7,875 nt of DNA from JBPEXY01 sp052031065 (GCA_052031065.1 JBPEXY010000256.1:1-7875), one strand, 5' to 3'; positions 1 through 6,500 are shown, counted from the first letter of the stretch. Numbers and translations: made by a program. The notes: generated from the sequence alone by a model not told the origin.

Positions 1-660
1 CATCCAGAGATACCGCGGAGAATAGGGCACCTGGGTGCCGGCGTGGCGAAGAGACCTTGTAGCGCCGCGTAAATCGTTTGCAGCTATCTGCAGCTCGGCA
101 ATTTCACAGTAGAAGTGACCAGAGAGCCGTTTAGTGCGCTCATCACCACTCCTGGCCCAGCGCTGCAAAACGACGAGAGCTTTTTGCCATTCCTTTTCAT
201 GCTGATACACCTCCAGCAGAGAATCAACAGCCGGTTGGCGGTGATTAGGTGATTCATCCACCAGCTGTTCAAAAATTTCCACTGCGCGATCATTCAGCCC
301 AGCCTGCTGGTAATCGAGACCCAGATTCATCAACGCCTGAAACCGTTCACCGCGCTTGAGTGCAGGCCTGGCAATCAGGTTTTCATGAATACGAATAGCC
401 CGTTCCACTTCTCCCTGATTTCTGAACAGGGTGCCGAGGGCCAGGTGGGTTTCTACCGTTTCACTGTCCATCTCCACCATGGAAATCAACAGATCAATCG
501 CTCGATCCGGTTGCTTGTTAAGCAGAAAATTCAACCCCTCTGCATAACCGGGGGGCATACCTTTGCTATTTCGCCTGACCAGGCGCCGGAAACCGCCGGA
601 ACCCATCAACCAACCCAATCCAAGTGCAAACAACACCCAGACAGCAAGCGAAATTTCCAT
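1..660 (-). CDS. lapB: LapB (YciM), LPS assembly TPR protein, C-terminally cut by window edge
   Basis: LapB is an inner-membrane-anchored tetratricopeptide protein. In E. coli it promotes FtsH-dependent breakdown of LpxC and so balances lipopolysaccharide against phospholipid synthesis. The frame is open for 220 codons from ATG 658-660 to base 1; E. coli LapB has 389 residues, so about 170, including the C-terminal rubredoxin-like zinc domain, lie outside. Visible are an N-terminal membrane anchor (about residues 3-22), a basic stretch (25-31), then TPR-like helices from about 39. Family landmarks are GLNFLLNKQPDRAIDL (42-57), THLALGTLFRNQGEVERAIRIH (71-92, given here only as a landmark), HFYCEIAEL (182-190) and EWQKAL (157-162). 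The start follows the lapA stop by 9 bases, with no strong Shine-Dalgarno sequence, so translational coupling to lapA is likely. Identification is by recall of the E. coli sequence and is strong because gene order agrees. Confidence 0.93.
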   Translation of the reverse strand, partial: MEISLAVWVLFALGLGWLMGSGGFRRLVRRNSKGMPPGYAEGLNFLLNKQPDRAIDLLISMVEMDSETVETHLALGTLFRNQGEVERAIRIHENLIARPALKRGERFQALMNLGLDYQQAGLNDRAVEIFEQLVDESPNHRQPAVDSLLEVYQHEKEWQKALVVLQRWARSGDERTKRLSGHFYCEIAELQIAANDLRGATRSLRHAGTQVPYSPRYLWM

Positions 661-669
661 TATCTGCAG

Positions 670-978
670 TTACTTTCCAGCCACGGACACAGCCCCATCC
701 CGAACCGGTAAACCGCGCAGGTTGTCGAGTTCCTGCTCAAGTTTTTTCACTTCCCGTGTCTTTCGCCGCAACAGTTTCCGATGTTTGATCGACATCAACG
801 CACCGACCAGAACACCGATAATCAGACCCAGCACGAGCGCCCCTAACAGGGCTACAGAAAGCGCCAGCTCTATGGTGCCGATGTAATAGTCAACGGTCAC
901 CGGCAGCGTGTTTACACTGGTAAAAAGAGCGCCGGCAAGAAACACCAGCAGAAGTAAAAGAATCATCACAAAGCGCAT
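670..978 (-). CDS. lapA: LapA (YciS), DUF1049 inner-membrane protein
   Basis: LapA is a small inner-membrane protein encoded before lapB and thought to act with it in LPS assembly and LpxC turnover. The chosen ATG at 976-978 gives 102 residues, the same length as E. coli LapA. There are two hydrophobic helices (about residues 3-22 and 36-60), then a basic, coiled-coil-like cytoplasmic tail (about 63-88, with KKLEQELDNLRG near its end). The frame stays open upstream to an ATG at 1084-1086, but those 36 extra residues are polar, would precede the first membrane helix and do not fit the family. No start has a convincing Shine-Dalgarno sequence, so the exact N-terminus is less certain than the gene. 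lapB follows after 9 bases. In many pseudomonads and relatives ihfB lies directly upstream of lapA; here that place is taken by noncoding DNA and a divergent chemoreceptor. Confidence 0.88.
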   Translation of the reverse strand: MRFVMILLLLLVFLAGALFTSVNTLPVTVDYYIGTIELALSVALLGALVLGLIIGVLVGALMSIKHRKLLRRKTREVKKLEQELDNLRGLPVRDGAVSVAGK

Positions 979-1196
979 AGGAAAATCAGAGCCATAGTCC
1001 ATTTCAAGGGTCTTAAAGGTTACAACAAACGGGCTAGTAGAAGATATTGTACTAACCAGCCAGGCCTTGCCATTTTGATAATCCATTTATCACCGTCAAA
1101 CACATGCGCTAGCAGCAACTGGTGATCAAACCCTGCGCTGATGCGAATTGCCTGTAATGGATCGTTCCAAATCTGACCTACCCGGCGGTCATTCTG

Positions 1197-1223
1197 AAAA
1201 CGCCCTTGTCAGAGCGTTTTTTT
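1197..1223. terminator. Hairpin with T-tract, probable (possibly bidirectional) intrinsic terminator
   Basis: The arms are 1197-1206 and 1211-1220, with a TGTC loop. Read on the plus strand, the ten-base stem has one C-A mismatch and runs into seven T residues (1217-1223). Read on the minus strand, the mismatch becomes a G-U wobble and the stem is continuous, but the T-tract is only four bases. No plus-strand gene ends just before it. It would stop transcription running antisense through lapA from reaching the chemoreceptor, and could also stop minus-strand read-through towards lapA. The structure is seen directly; the role is inferred. Confidence 0.6.
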
Positions 1224-1235
1224 ACGAAGTTTGTT

Positions 1236-1262
1236 TAAAGAACTCCTCTTCACTGTCGATTC
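1236..1262 (+). promoter_or_regulatory. Candidate FliA (sigma-28) promoter for the chemoreceptor gene
   Basis: TAAAGAAC (1236-1243) and GTCGATTC (1255-1262) are separated by exactly 11 bases. The enterobacterial sigma-28 consensus is TAAAGTTT-N11-GCCGATAA, so each half matches at five of eight positions, including the TAAA core and the CGAT core. Flagellar sigma factor commonly drives chemoreceptor genes, and this site lies about 100 bases before the chemoreceptor ATG with nothing coding in between. Transcription would begin near 1270 and leave a leader of roughly 90 bases. Confidence 0.6.
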
Positions 1263-1359
1263 CAAACCTGCATGACCGGCATGTATAGCCGTCAGGTAGA
1301 AACCGGCCTTTTTGCAGACCAGGGAAAGTCAGTTGCTCAACAGGAGAGAGAAAAAAGGC

Positions 1360-3687
1360 ATGAAGCTTACTGACAAACTCACGATCGGGTCGATTGCTAT
1401 GGGCGTAATCCCGCTCATCTGTAGCAGCTTGATTCTCGGCGGTCTCGCCGTCTCGAGGAGCGGAGCCGCACTGGAGGAAGCTGCAAAAAACCAGTTGATC
1501 ACGCTACGGGACGCAAGACATCAACAGATCAGCGATTATTTTCAAACCATTGAAAATCAGCTGATTAACCTCTCCCGCTCCACTGCAGTCGCCGACGCCA
1601 TGAGTGGTTTTAGCCGGGCGGTTCGCACTTATGGCGGTGAACTTGGTGCCAACGACATAGAACGCCTCCGAGAAGAACTGGCTGGTTATTATCAATCTTC
1701 TTTTGCGGAGCAGTTCCAGCGCCGCAATGCGGGGAAGGAGATAGACACTCGGAAAATGCTTGCGGGGCTCGATGAAGATGCAGTTGTGCTGCAATATCAA
1801 TTCATCAGCGGCAACCCGCATCCCCTTGGATCCAAAGACCAGCTCGCGGATACCGAGGACGGTACCCGGTATGGCTCGCTTCACGCCGACTACCACCCCT
1901 TTTTTAGAGACTTTCAGCAGCGTTTTGGTTACTACGACCTTTTTCTCGTCGATGCTGAAAGCGGGCGAATCGTTTACTCGGTTTTTAAGGAATTGGACTA
2001 CGCAACATCTCTGCTTGATGGTCCCTATGCAAAATCCGGTATCGGTCAGGTATTCCAGAAAGCTCTCCAGGCAAAAGATAGCGACTCTGCCATCCAGTCT
2101 GGATTTGCCCCCTACCTGCCTTCCTACAATGATGCTGCCGCCTTTATCGCGTCACCGATCATGCCGTACGGCGATATGATTGGTGTACTGATCCTGCAGA
2201 TGCCAATCGATCGTATCAATCAGGTCATGACCAATAACGGTAGCTGGGCAGAATCTGGACTGGGAGAGAGTGGTGAAACTTATCTGCTAGGTCCAGACAA
2301 AACCATGCTCAGTGCAAGTCGTTTTCTACTTGAAGATCAGACTGGTTTCCTTGACGCCCTCACAAAAGGTGGCGTTGACAGGAGCCTTATCGAGCTGATT
2401 GATGCGAAGAACAGCAACATCGGCATCCTGCCGGTTACCACCGCCAGTAGTGAACAGGCACTTGCCGGCCAGAGAGGCTTTAATCAGATCACCGATTACC
2501 GGGGTGTAGAGGTTCTTTCTGCCTACACCCCGCTCAGGATAGGTGATGAACAGTGGGCCTTGATCGCGGAAATCGACGCTAACGAAGCCTTTGCCAGCGC
2601 CAGTCGAATTTCCAGAGAATTATTGATTCTGGGCGCTATCTTATCGATTATTTTCGCGCTAATCGCCGCTGGGGCCGGCACCTGGTTTGCGCGCAAACTA
2701 TCAGTACCGATACTGGCGTTGATTGAAACCATCAGCCGCATTGAACGGGACGCAGACCTGAAATGTACTGTCGAGGTTCATTCTGATGATGAACTCGGTA
2801 CCGCTGCCCACGCCCTTAACAGCATGGTGAGCAAGTTTCACGACAGCATCGTAAAAGTCGCCGCTGCGACCTCAAGACTCGCCTCCGGGGCAGCCGAATC
2901 TTCACAGGCCAGTCAGGCCTCGAGTGAAGCGATCCTCAGTCAACTGGACCAGTCCAATCAGGTGAGCCATGCGATGAGCGAGATGAGTTCAGCCATCGGC
3001 GAAGTCGCGTCCGCATCACAGCAAACCGCGCAGATTTCCAGCGAAGCCAACAACGAAGCGGCTAGCGGGAAAAGCGCGATGGACCAGATGGCGAATCAAA
3101 TTGAGCAGGTCTCGACAAACATCGACTCAGCGACCCAACTCATCGACCAGCTGGCGGCAGACAGCGCCGCTATCGGTACCGTGCTTGATGTTATCCAGGG
3201 CATTGCTGAACAGACCAATTTGCTCGCCCTGAATGCTGCCATTGAGGCAGCCCGCGCAGGCGAGCAGGGGCGCGGATTTGCCGTGGTAGCGGACGAGGTC
3301 AGGTCGCTCGCCAACAGGACTCAGGAGTCGACCGAGGAGATAAATGCCACGATTATCAAACTGCAATCCGGTTCCGAGCAGGCGGTAGCTTCCATGCAGG
3401 AGAGCCGGGGAAAAATCGCGCAGGCGGTGGACCAGGCCGGTCACACAGCACAGGCGCTGGCTAACCTGATCTCTTCAATCGCTGAGATTGATGACAAAAA
3501 CAGTCAGATTGCCACGGCCACCGAGGAACAGAGTGCAGTTGCCAAAGAGATCAACCAGAATATCAGCGTCATCGCCGAGCGAACAGAACAGAGTTCGGTA
3601 GGCGCAGAACAGACCTCACGCACCAGCCAGGATCTGGCGGAGATCGCGACGGACCTTAAAAACATGGTTGGTGAATTTAAGATTTAA
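1360..3687 (+). CDS. Methyl-accepting chemotaxis protein with double-Cache-like sensor
   Basis: This is a transmembrane chemoreceptor that senses an unknown ligand in the periplasm and controls CheA through CheW. The ATG at 1360 gives 775 residues. A TTG 16 codons upstream is possible, but the ATG follows an AGGAGAGAG stretch (1342-1350) and starts directly before the first membrane helix (about residues 10-32). The periplasmic part (about 33-420) is large and Cache-like: GYYDLFLVD (190-198), then a second module with GESGETYLLG (302-311). TM2 is about 421-443, followed by HAMP (about 444-500) and the cytoplasmic signalling coiled coil. The highly conserved hairpin tip lies at 617-650 (EQTNLLALNAAIEAARAGEQ, then GRGFAVVADEVRSLA). 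The protein ends NMVGEFKI and has no CheR/CheB-docking pentapeptide, so adaptation would depend on other receptors or tether-free methylation. No chemotaxis genes are adjacent; it looks like an orphan receptor. Confidence 0.95.
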   Translation: MKLTDKLTIGSIAMGVIPLICSSLILGGLAVSRSGAALEEAAKNQLITLRDARHQQISDYFQTIENQLINLSRSTAVADAMSGFSRAVRTYGGELGANDIERLREELAGYYQSSFAEQFQRRNAGKEIDTRKMLAGLDEDAVVLQYQFISGNPHPLGSKDQLADTEDGTRYGSLHADYHPFFRDFQQRFGYYDLFLVDAESGRIVYSVFKELDYATSLLDGPYAKSGIGQVFQKALQAKDSDSAIQSGFAPYLPSYNDAAAFIASPIMPYGDMIGVLILQMPIDRINQVMTNNGSWAESGLGESGETYLLGPDKTMLSASRFLLEDQTGFLDALTKGGVDRSLIELIDAKNSNIGILPVTTASSEQALAGQRGFNQITDYRGVEVLSAYTPLRIGDEQWALIAEIDANEAFASASRISRELLILGAILSIIFALIAAGAGTWFARKLSVPILALIETISRIERDADLKCTVEVHSDDELGTAAHALNSMVSKFHDSIVKVAAATSRLASGAAESSQASQASSEAILSQLDQSNQVSHAMSEMSSAIGEVASASQQTAQISSEANNEAASGKSAMDQMANQIEQVSTNIDSATQLIDQLAADSAAIGTVLDVIQGIAEQTNLLALNAAIEAARAGEQGRGFAVVADEVRSLANRTQESTEEINATIIKLQSGSEQAVASMQESRGKIAQAVDQAGHTAQALANLISSIAEIDDKNSQIATATEEQSAVAKEINQNISVIAERTEQSSVGAEQTSRTSQDLAEIATDLKNMVGEFKI

Positions 3688-3750
3688 CCCGCCCAGCGGA
3701 TCGGGGATTAGCGTGCTCAATCAACCTGCAGGTAATGCTAAAGCCTCAAG

Positions 3751-3796
3751 GGCCTGTTAACACTTCATGAGAGGGCTCCTGGAGCGTTAGCAGGCC
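3751..3796 (+). terminator. Long-looped 11-bp inverted repeat between convergent genes
   Basis: GGCCTGTTAAC (3751-3761) pairs with GTTAGCAGGCC (3786-3796) across a 24-base loop. In plus-strand RNA the one non-Watson-Crick position is a G-U wobble, giving 11 continuous pairs; in minus-strand RNA it is a C-A mismatch. No T-tract follows on either strand, so it is not a classical intrinsic terminator. It may still act as a 3'-end barrier for the chemoreceptor mRNA, 63 bases past its stop. It directly abuts the stop codon of the convergent hydrolase. Confidence 0.35.
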
Positions 3797-4660
3797 TCAC
3801 TCAAACCGAATAAACCCGTTTAACCACTCCAGCAATACAACAGGCCGCTCCTCTGGAATCCAGTGGCCGCACTGTTCGACCACCCCTCCCTCAACGTTAG
3901 TTGCAAACTGCTCGGCACAGAGCTTCACCCCAGCGCCGATACTTTGCTCTCCACCCAACGCTAATACCGGGATCCCCAGTTTCTGTTCGGCTACCGACGA
4001 GAAAAACTGCGCATCTTCTTGTAGGCAGCGGTAATAACCGAAGCCGCAACGCAGCGCTCCGGGCTGGCTGGCACAACGGGTGTATTCGGCAATATCAGCC
4101 GCATTAAACGCCGCCGGATTAAAGGCAAAATTGTTAAAGAACCAGCTGATGTAGACCGCCTCGCGCCCCTGCACCAGAGCTTCCGGCAGATCTGCTACCT
4201 GATGAAACTGCATGTGCCAGTAACCTGCAAGGCCATCACCGATTCCAGGCAATGGGATACCGGGAATAACAATATCCAGCAGCACCAGCCGAATGATCAA
4301 CTGCCGGTACTGCAAAGCCAGAGCAGCGGCAACCGCGCCGCCCCAGTCATGACCCACCACCACGACCCGCTCCAGACCCAGCTGATGTAACAACTGGGCC
4401 ACATCATCAGCCAGGGTCTTTTTATCAAAACCCCCAGCCGGTTTGCTGGAATCTCCCAGCCCACGCAGATCAACTGCGACCACCGTACGGCCGCCTGTTG
4501 CCAGCTCAGGCATCAGGTGACGCCACTCGTACCAGCTCTGTGGCCAGCCGTGCAACAACACTACCGCTTCTTTGACACCCGGGCTGTAACCCGCGGTTAC
4601 ATAGTGCAGCCGAACCTGCTCCAGATGCATCGTTGCGTGCTGAAAAAGCGGCTCAGTCAC
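3797..4660 (-). CDS. Alpha/beta hydrolase, epoxide hydrolase/haloacid dehalogenase-like
   Basis: This is a cytoplasmic alpha/beta-fold hydrolase of 287 residues. The oxyanion-hole motif is HGWP (37-40). The nucleophile elbow is GHDWGG (103-108), with Asp105 as nucleophile, which marks the epoxide hydrolase/haloalkane dehalogenase branch rather than serine esterases. The likely acid is Glu238 (LGGEQS) and the general base His266 (CGHWIPEE). The cap region has YWHMQFHQ (147-154), LPEAL (158-162) and FGYYRCL (207-213), resembling Cif-type epoxide hydrolases and fluoroacetate dehalogenases. The Trp that follows His in dehalogenases is Met150 here, which argues mildly for epoxide-hydrolase-like chemistry. 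The substrate is unknown. The start is GTG (4658-4660) with a weak GGGG nine bases upstream; an ATG ten codons later has no ribosome site. It is the last gene of the minus-strand group, 46 bases after the CopD-like gene. Confidence 0.88.
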   Translation of the reverse strand: MTEPLFQHATMHLEQVRLHYVTAGYSPGVKEAVVLLHGWPQSWYEWRHLMPELATGGRTVVAVDLRGLGDSSKPAGGFDKKTLADDVAQLLHQLGLERVVVVGHDWGGAVAAALALQYRQLIIRLVLLDIVIPGIPLPGIGDGLAGYWHMQFHQVADLPEALVQGREAVYISWFFNNFAFNPAAFNAADIAEYTRCASQPGALRCGFGYYRCLQEDAQFFSSVAEQKLGIPVLALGGEQSIGAGVKLCAEQFATNVEGGVVEQCGHWIPEERPVVLLEWLNGFIRFE

Positions 4661-4686
4661 TGAGGTTTACCCCGCGAGGTTAAACC
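4652..4686. repeat. Two inverted repeats at the hydrolase start
   Basis: CTCAGTCACTGAG (4652-4664) is a 13-base palindrome with a single central base, and it overlaps the GTG start. GGTTTA (4664-4669) and TAAACC (4681-4686) form six-base arms around an 11-base loop that contains the only GGGG available as a ribosome site. Folding of this leader could limit translation of the hydrolase relative to the upstream genes. It may also be chance. Confidence 0.35.
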
Positions 4687-4706
4687 GCGCGCCTGTTGCA
4701 ACGGAC

Positions 4707-5174
4707 TCAGATACCGATCCAGGGAGTCAGGCCACCAATCGCGCTATTGATCAGACCAAGAATCAGGTTCACCACAACGATATGACGTATTTTTCCCAGC
4801 GCAACGGCCGCTGCCTCAAATTCATCATCGTCCAGAGCGGTCTGAAACTGCCGCCAGCGGACACCATAAAGCCAGACAAACAGCCCCGCCATCAACAGCC
4901 CCAGCGTCTGCATCAGGTGGATCAGCGGCGTCGCGCCAGCAAACCCACCATAGACCACAAACAGCATCCAGTAACCGGATGCAATCAACACCACCACGGT
5001 AACCCAGACCCAGCGGAAAAACCGCTCAAACACCTGCCGCCAGAGCCACAATGCCTGCCGCTGCTCCCACCCCAGCAAACTCGGACGCAGGATCAGATAA
5101 GCAAAAAACATCCCACCCACCCAGATAAGCGCAGCCAACAGATGAAGGGCAAGAACCAGAGCCGGTATAAACAT
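4707..5174 (-). CDS. CopD-like four-helix integral membrane protein
   Basis: This 155-residue inner-membrane protein has four predicted helices (about residues 5-28, 52-75, 84-104 and 131-150). It resembles the CopD/COG5615 group: HLLAALIWVGG at 11-21 with a conserved-looking His11, Trp18 and Gly-Gly pair, RP at 30-31, His86 in HLMQTLGLLMAG and His131 in the last helix. Membrane histidines in this group suggest copper or haem handling, but this is inference and the function is unknown. Its ATG (5172-5174) directly follows the TAA of the esterase gene, and its Shine-Dalgarno sequence lies inside the esterase's last codons, so translation is probably coupled. The acidic/basic cytoplasmic loop at 106-130 separates helices 3 and 4. 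HemJ, a related four-helix oxidase, was considered but its hallmark sequence is absent. Confidence 0.75.
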   Translation of the reverse strand: MFIPALVLALHLLAALIWVGGMFFAYLILRPSLLGWEQRQALWLWRQVFERFFRWVWVTVVVLIASGYWMLFVVYGGFAGATPLIHLMQTLGLLMAGLFVWLYGVRWRQFQTALDDDEFEAAAVALGKIRHIVVVNLILGLINSAIGGLTPWIGI

Positions 5175-5867
5175 TTAACTGACCTCCGCTGAGGCAACTG
5201 AAAAACAGCGTTGCAGCCAGCGGGAGATATCACCAATCTCCTCCAGGCAGACGCTGTGGTCCATCATATACTGATGCCACTCAACCTGATAACCCAGTTC
5301 CTTCAGCCGGTCTCGGGATCGGGTCGCCTGGGCAATCGGAATCATCGGATCACGCAGCCCATGAGCATAGAGCACCGGCGTATCACGGTTTGCCGGCGCT
5401 GCCTCTTCCGGCAATGAGTCGCCAGTAGCAAGATAGGTTGAAAGCGCCATCACGCCGCCCAGGCGCTGCGGGTAGCGCAAGCCGGTGTGCAGCGCCAATG
5501 CACCCCCCTGGGAAAAACCGGCGAGAATAATCTTGTTGGCAGGAATCCCCAGCTGAAGCTGACTGGTGATAAATGCCTCGACCAATTCCCCCGAGGCGGC
5601 AAAACTCTCCAGATCCGCCCGTTTGTCGAAATCGAGTCCGGTGATGTCGTACCAGGCTGGCATCACCATACCGTTATTAATGGTCACCGGACGTTGCGGC
5701 GCGTGGGGAAAAATGAAACGTACCGCCAACTCTGCCGGTAATTTAAGTTCTGGTACGATCGGTTCAAAATCGTGGCCGCTGGCCCCGAGTCCATGGAGCC
5801 AGATCACCGCGTATTCTGCTGTCGTATCAGGCTCAACAGTAATGTGGGGTATCAGCGAAGCTGCCAT
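5175..5867 (-). CDS. Carboxylesterase/lysophospholipase-like serine hydrolase (Abhydrolase_2)
   Basis: This cytoplasmic serine hydrolase belongs to the carboxylesterase/acyl-protein-thioesterase family (PF02230 type), which cleaves carboxyl or thioesters; its physiological substrate is unknown. Starting from the ATG at 5865-5867 it has 230 residues, usual for the family. In that numbering the motifs are LHGLGASGHDF (24-34, oxyanion hole), PHAPQRPVT (54-62), PAWYDI (70-75), GFSQGG (117-122, nucleophile Ser119), HGLRDPMIP (169-177, acid Asp173) and MDHSVC (202-207, base His204). A TTG two codons upstream is open, but the AGGA at 5877-5880 sits nine bases before the ATG and only three before the TTG, so the ATG is chosen. 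It is the first gene of the minus-strand operon and is divergent from the HIT gene. No signal peptide is seen. Confidence 0.93.
   Translation of the reverse strand: MAASLIPHITVEPDTTAEYAVIWLHGLGASGHDFEPIVPELKLPAELAVRFIFPHAPQRPVTINNGMVMPAWYDITGLDFDKRADLESFAASGELVEAFITSQLQLGIPANKIILAGFSQGGALALHTGLRYPQRLGGVMALSTYLATGDSLPEEAAPANRDTPVLYAHGLRDPMIPIAQATRSRDRLKELGYQVEWHQYMMDHSVCLEEIGDISRWLQRCFSVASAEVS
5182..5187 (-). promoter_or_regulatory. Strong Shine-Dalgarno for the CopD-like gene, inside the esterase gene
   Basis: GGAGGT on the minus strand lies seven bases before the ATG at 5172-5174 and within the final codons of the esterase gene, whose TAA touches that ATG. This fixes the start and indicates a translationally coupled gene pair. 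Confidence 0.8.
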
Positions 5868-5989
5868 CTGCAAAAATCCTGTTCAATGAATAAAGTTTCT
5901 TAACGTTAACACCAGGTTCGGATGTATCACCGCGACCAGCGCTCTAATGACACCCGTACCAGGCCATCATCTTACTGGAGCACACCGGT
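5868..5989. promoter_or_regulatory. Divergent promoter region, esterase operon and HIT gene
   Basis: This 122-base gap must hold promoters for both directions. On the plus strand TCTAAT (5943-5948) is a good -10 candidate about 40 bases before the HIT TTG, but the -35 position is poor. On the minus strand TTTATT (within 5885-5895) is a weak -10 candidate. A perfect ten-base palindrome, TTAACGTTAA (5900-5909), lies near the esterase side and could be an operator. None is firmly supported. Confidence 0.4.
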
Positions 5990-6400
5990 TTGACCACCCC
6001 CTGCCCGCTTTGCAATAACATCGACAGCCCGATTCTCTGGCAGAACCATGAGATGATCATCATCGACGCACAAGAGCCCGACTATCCGGGGTTTTGCCGC
6101 GTTATCTGGCGCGACCATGTCCGCGAGATGAGCGACCTGACTGCTGACGAGCAGCAGCGGCTAATGGCACTGGTGTTTACCGTTGAGCGTGCGCTACGCA
6201 GCCACTTTACGCCGGACAAAATCAATCTCGCGTCCTTCGGTAATCAGGTCCCCCATCTTCACTGGCATGTGATCCCGCGCTTTACCCAGGACCGTCATTT
6301 CCCCAATCCGGTCTGGGCCACCGCTTCTCGGGACGAAGGTTATCGCCCCAGGGTTACCAGCGAAGAGCTGCGAGACTTGATCAACTCATTCATGGAATAA
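5990..6400 (+). CDS. HIT-family (histidine triad) nucleotide hydrolase/transferase
   Basis: HIT proteins hydrolyse or transfer nucleoside monophosphates from substrates such as diadenosine polyphosphates or aminoacyl-AMP; the substrate here is not known. The 136-residue product is a single HIT domain with the signature HLHWHVIPR (89-97). By analogy with HINT, His91 is the covalent nucleophile. A Cys pair, CPLC (5-8), stands at the N-terminus and may bind zinc together with other residues. PDYPGFCRVIW (30-40) and DKINLASFGNQVPH (76-89) match a COG0537 subgroup common in beta- and gammaproteobacteria. The start is TTG with TGGAG (5976-5980) nine bases upstream; no ATG or GTG exists between it and the in-frame stop at 5948. 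gpmA follows on the same strand after 100 bases. Confidence 0.92.
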   Translation: MTTPCPLCNNIDSPILWQNHEMIIIDAQEPDYPGFCRVIWRDHVREMSDLTADEQQRLMALVFTVERALRSHFTPDKINLASFGNQVPHLHWHVIPRFTQDRHFPNPVWATASRDEGYRPRVTSEELRDLINSFME

Positions 6401-6438
6401 AGGCAACGAATTCCTCAGCCATCTGCATAGTCAACCGC

Positions 6439-6444
6439 TACAAT
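6439..6444 (+). promoter_or_regulatory. Candidate -10 hexamer before gpmA
   Basis: TACAAT (five of six with TATAAT) stands about 57 bases before the gpmA ATG and lies in the palindrome CGCTACAATAGCG (6437-6449), followed by a GC-rich stretch. No clear -35 sits 16-18 bases upstream, so gpmA may have its own promoter or may be read from the HIT gene. Confidence 0.35.
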
Positions 6445-6483
6445 AGCGCGCCACAAACCGTTTCCTTCCCCTCAACCTGATCT

Positions 6484-6489
6484 GGAGGT
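6484..6489 (+). promoter_or_regulatory. Shine-Dalgarno deciding the gpmA start
   Basis: GGAGGT is 11 bases from ATG 6501 but only two bases from the in-frame TTG at 6492, so the ATG is the usable start. Confidence 0.7.
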
Positions 6490-6500
6490 AGTTGCTAACC

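Larger units (their letters stand above)
979..1359. other. Noncoding divergent region between lapA and the chemoreceptor gene
   Basis: This 381-base stretch between two divergently transcribed units has no supportable gene. On the right it contains a hairpin/T-tract (1197-1223), a candidate sigma-28 promoter (1236-1262) and the chemoreceptor leader, listed separately. On the lapA side the only promoter-like element I see on the minus strand is a TACAAT hexamer (1046-1051), which would give a leader of roughly 60 bases, but no good -35 hexamer lies 16-18 bases upstream of it. A TTGACG (about 1096-1101, minus strand) also lacks a partnered -10. The lapAB promoter is therefore unresolved. I see no ihfB remnant, RNA gene or mobile-element end. 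Confidence 0.6.

Noticed and set aside
563..886. 107-codon plus-strand open frame
   Set aside because: It is antisense to lapB and lapA, with Pro/Ser/Arg-rich composition typical of a shadow frame.
979..1086. In-frame extension of lapA to an ATG at 1084-1086
   Set aside because: It adds 36 polar residues before the first membrane helix, while the ATG at 976-978 gives the family length of 102.
1020..1208. Open minus-strand frame of 62 codons upstream of lapA
   Set aside because: It has no ATG near its beginning, no ribosome site and no recognisable family. An open frame of this length is easily random.
1312..1359. TTG start adding 16 residues to the chemoreceptor
   Set aside because: The added residues are highly charged, and the ATG at 1360 is preceded by a purine-rich ribosome site and directly followed by the first membrane segment.
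3725..3732. CCTGCAGG eight-base palindrome after the chemoreceptor gene
   Set aside because: It is a short restriction-site-like palindrome with no context suggesting an operator or recombination site.
5891..5898. TAAAGTTT, a perfect sigma-28 -35 half
   Set aside because: Eleven bases downstream the sequence is CACCAGGT, which does not resemble GCCGATAA.
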